A stretch of DNA of 16,888 bases from an uncultured Bacteroidales bacterium (GTDB taxonomy: Bacteria; Bacteroidota; Bacteroidia; Bacteroidales; UBA932), in assembly GCA_946549475.1 (NCBI GenBank), contig CAMNQO010000014.1:1-16888 (forward strand). The letters run 5' to 3'. The notes below the pieces were generated by a model. The model saw only the letters and a program-made list of their open reading frames with translations, did no database searches and was not told the origin of the DNA. The first letter of the stretch is position 1; each line of letters begins with the position of its first letter. The translations under genes and the position numbers were made by a program. Of this stretch, positions 16,101-16,888 are shown in pieces.

Positions 16101-16333
16101 GCAGGGCTTTTTGCCAGAATATCCAACTCGCGCAAGATACGCTCCTTCATCTCGGCGGTCGCCTTGTTGGTAAAGGTGACGGCCAGAATGTGCCGGTATT
16201 GACGCACGCCGTCCGAGGCATCCGGATTGAAATATCCTTCCAGCAAAAGACGGATATAGGTTCTGGCCAGGATATAAGTCTTCCCCGAGCCGGCGGAAGC
16301 CCTGCGCAAAAGAATCGGTTTACTGTCGGTCAT
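13148..16333 (-). CDS. addA: AddA-type UvrD helicase-nuclease for double-strand break repair
   Basis: 1061-residue SF1 helicase with a C-terminal nuclease. Walker A is A-S-A-G-S-G-K-T (12-19, Lys18), motif Ia is T-F-T-N-K-A (53-58), motif II is L-L-D-E-F-Q-D-T (413-420), and motif III is V-G-D-P-K-Q-S-I-Y-R-W-R (445-456). A later T-I-H-K-V-K-G-L motif matches helicase motif V. A helical, charged stretch (about 215-265) lies in the 1B region. The C-terminal RecB-type PD-(D/E)xK nuclease shows G-T-V-M-H-D, Asp1001 in Y-R-T-D-R, D-Y-K (1014-1016) and a following Q-M-Q-D-Y-A. With AddB it unwinds and trims broken ends for RecA loading. The start at 16333 is chosen because it forms an ATGA overlap with the addB stop; 16342 is the alternative. 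Large shadow frames on the other strand are codon-bias artefacts. Confidence 0.92.
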   Translation of the reverse strand: MTDSKPILLRRASAGSGKTYILARTYIRLLLEGYFNPDASDGVRQYRHILAVTFTNKATAEMKERILRELDILAKSPAKSSFFKDFSTLFGRSEAELKKAAGEILFHLLHDYGSFSVSTIDSFFQLVLRAFSREVGYYSSYQVELDRKGLVTESVERILDSLDEGEDNKELLDWLSRQALYRVSNGEKFSTDVLLQNVAERLMTDNYKEALLQSQMDEEKLYDHKRLQALEESCRKMKKACKEKIRDAAREAEQERQRALGDIVTSGSTLEKVLGKLTAMGTGEKDAIPSITDAAYAKLFLPAGAVDACQWFKKADRRYFEDGAGLELLLQKMDALRAAYEEALPLVRTLDVISSQLYGFGVVRRIRQELDALMKEKNVLSLDETNEILKDLISDTDTPFIYEKVGVRFEHFLLDEFQDTSHVQWNNFRPLLKESVDNGHSNLIVGDPKQSIYRWRNSDATLMTEVLPKTFDSFIDDAHELDTNWRSAKEIIRFNNAFFSYAAAQMDKELQQGTPLQDIYKDVRQKENKRGGGYVRLDFCVARETEEGKVKAFDVEMEKVLESIGEALAHGYRPGDITVVVRTGAQGIQLGSFLTEHYIKVSTSDTLGIASSSIVRLLLSLLSSRDDPNDNMRAWLAEKFLSEQGTLPDECSLADLCEGMLREIKKRHPDEFRRQIAYIRCFMDVLNDYVARGDNSLHAFVRYMDGRNDSISSPEAPDAVNIITIHKVKGLDAPYVIAPFIESIEWARVDGKGESIWCVPDLKGSPLQGMAEGVYQVCLTAKTAGGSHFEQSYLDERRLEYIDNLNVLYVAFTRPVEVLHIISASPKDTETASFPALLRQYAEDHMTEEENGAYAVGVFALHPAGEKENAEGNERCSVRELRPADAWPSFPRGSRVQLRADASDFFQSEGQKAVSSSRINGTVMHDILSQVVHPEDLDAAVHASVLSGALEADKEQETLAFLRLRIDAAVQRGWFPSGDSGWHIRNEATILMPQGHDYRTDRVLDNGEEVVIIDYKTGARHSSYARQMQDYARAYRSMGRRKVTTHLWYLASDEVETQNFA

Positions 16334-16888
16334 CGTCCGCAAATGCTTTTAAAATCACAAAAACCACAGGAGGCGGCATCCTCCGTCTTCCTGAAAGGTG
16401 TTTTTTCGTCTTTGAGTTCCCGCAGGAGCGTTTCAATCTTTTCTTCCATACGGGCGGCGATACTGCGCTTGACTTCGTAATCCTGCGGGACGGCATCGGC
16501 GGAGATCCGGAAAGGGACATACATCGCATTGAGCAGCCCCTCGCGGGAGGAAGGGAAGCCCAGTCCTTCCTTCGCCCGGATGACGGCCTCATCATACAGA
16601 TGAAACTGAATGGCAGCCTTGAACTTGTAATCCGCAAAGGGCTTGTCCGCCTGGTCTTCCGTCAACCCCAGACAAGCGGGCTCGTCACTGCCGGTCTTGT
16701 AATCGATGACACGCACCTTCCCGCTGTCCAGACTGTCTATGCGGTCGATCTTGCCATTGAAGCGGCTGCCCAGATAAACCATATTGAATTGATATTCGAG
16801 ATCCAATATGTTGAAATGGTCCGCACCGTTCTGCCGCAAATAGGCCAGGTCCGCTTCCAGCGGACTGAGGACATAGCGGGGGATGACG
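16330..16888 (-). CDS. addB: AddB-like nuclease/helicase subunit (C-terminal 185 residues, runs off the window)
   Basis: Open from the right edge of the window to a TGA at 16330, so the N-terminal part is missing. The visible segment is a RecB-type PD-(D/E)xK nuclease: a G-K-I-D-R-I-D strand, then V-I-D-Y-K-T-G, with Glu/Gln-rich helices after it. The extreme C-terminus carries C-G-F-C-D-F-K-S-I-C, that is C-x2-C-x5-C. This exactly matches the last three of the four cysteines that hold the iron-sulfur cluster in Bacillus AddB; the first cysteine would lie upstream of the visible part. The ATGA overlap with addA supports an addB-addA pair acting as one enzyme. The helicase-like N-terminus cannot be assessed, so a stand-alone PD-(D/E)xK family protein is a remote alternative. 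Confidence 0.85.
   Translation of the reverse strand, partial: VIPRYVLSPLEADLAYLRQNGADHFNILDLEYQFNMVYLGSRFNGKIDRIDSLDSGKVRVIDYKTGSDEPACLGLTEDQADKPFADYKFKAAIQFHLYDEAVIRAKEGLGFPSSREGLLNAMYVPFRISADAVPQDYEVKRSIAARMEEKIETLLRELKDEKTPFRKTEDAASCGFCDFKSICGR

Noticed and set aside
14402..16480. 692-codon plus-strand open frame opposite addA
   Set aside because: It is fully antisense to a helicase with all motifs intact; no start signal, promoter or family resemblance. The same applies to the long plus-strand frames at 5352-6908 (opposite the patatin gene) and 10795-12471 (opposite ftsK).
1..16888. CRISPR arrays, tRNAs, insertion sequences or attachment sites
   Set aside because: No regularly spaced repeats, cloverleaf-like segments, transposase genes or terminal inverted repeats were seen; there is no gap longer than about 62 bases to hold them.

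Overview
The window is ordinary-looking chromosomal DNA of a fairly GC-rich member of the Bacteroidota, most likely a Bacteroidales species. The evidence is: every promoter-sized gap holds the phylum's -7 box TAnnTTTG, often placed so close to the ATG that the transcripts should be leaderless or nearly so; there is a Bacteroidota-restricted DUF4290 gene; the adenylate kinase is the short type without a zinc LID; and the gene repertoire (LpxB, LolA-like protein, patatin-Omp85 fusion) is that of a Gram-negative cell. Genus cannot be resolved from what is visible. Coding density is very high: the longest gene-free stretch is about 62 bases, and no tRNA, rRNA, insertion sequence, prophage gene or CRISPR array was seen.

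Left edge (1-1368): the N-terminus of a UmuD-type self-cleaving SOS protein (minus strand, cut by the window edge) and a divergently transcribed 12-TM MFS exporter share a 62-base promoter gap. Each has its own TAnnTTTG box.

Region 1387-6965 (minus strand): a tight five-gene operon, in transcription order: an exported patatin phospholipase fused to a POTRA/Omp85 barrel; a compact ABC/AAA15-type ATPase; a DUF4435 (Toprim-like) protein; an EamA-type transporter; and a DJ-1/PfpI protein. The gaps are 4, 3, 1 and 12 bases. The ATPase-DUF4435 pair has the gene order and domain logic of the AriA-AriB (PARIS) anti-phage system, but with an ATPase of only 225 residues and a location inside an operon of non-defence genes. 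This is the most interesting item in the window.

Region 7010-8943 (plus strand): surE and lpxB, overlapping by ATGA, diverge from the patatin operon. The two promoters are interleaved within about 45 bases, so an outer-membrane lipase operon and the lipid A disaccharide synthase gene fire from the same spot.

Region 8930-13115 (minus strand): DUF4290 - ftsK - lolA-like - adk, all overlapping or 1 base apart, driven by a promoter whose -33 box overlaps the stop codon of addA. The adk 3' end overlaps the lpxB 3' end tail to tail by 14 bases.

Right edge (13148-16888, minus strand): addB (C-terminal part only, with the AddB nuclease and iron-sulfur cysteines) and addA, ATGA-coupled, encode the double-strand-break processing helicase-nuclease. 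Together with umuD at the other end, ftsK and the PARIS-like pair, DNA maintenance and envelope biogenesis are the two themes of the window.
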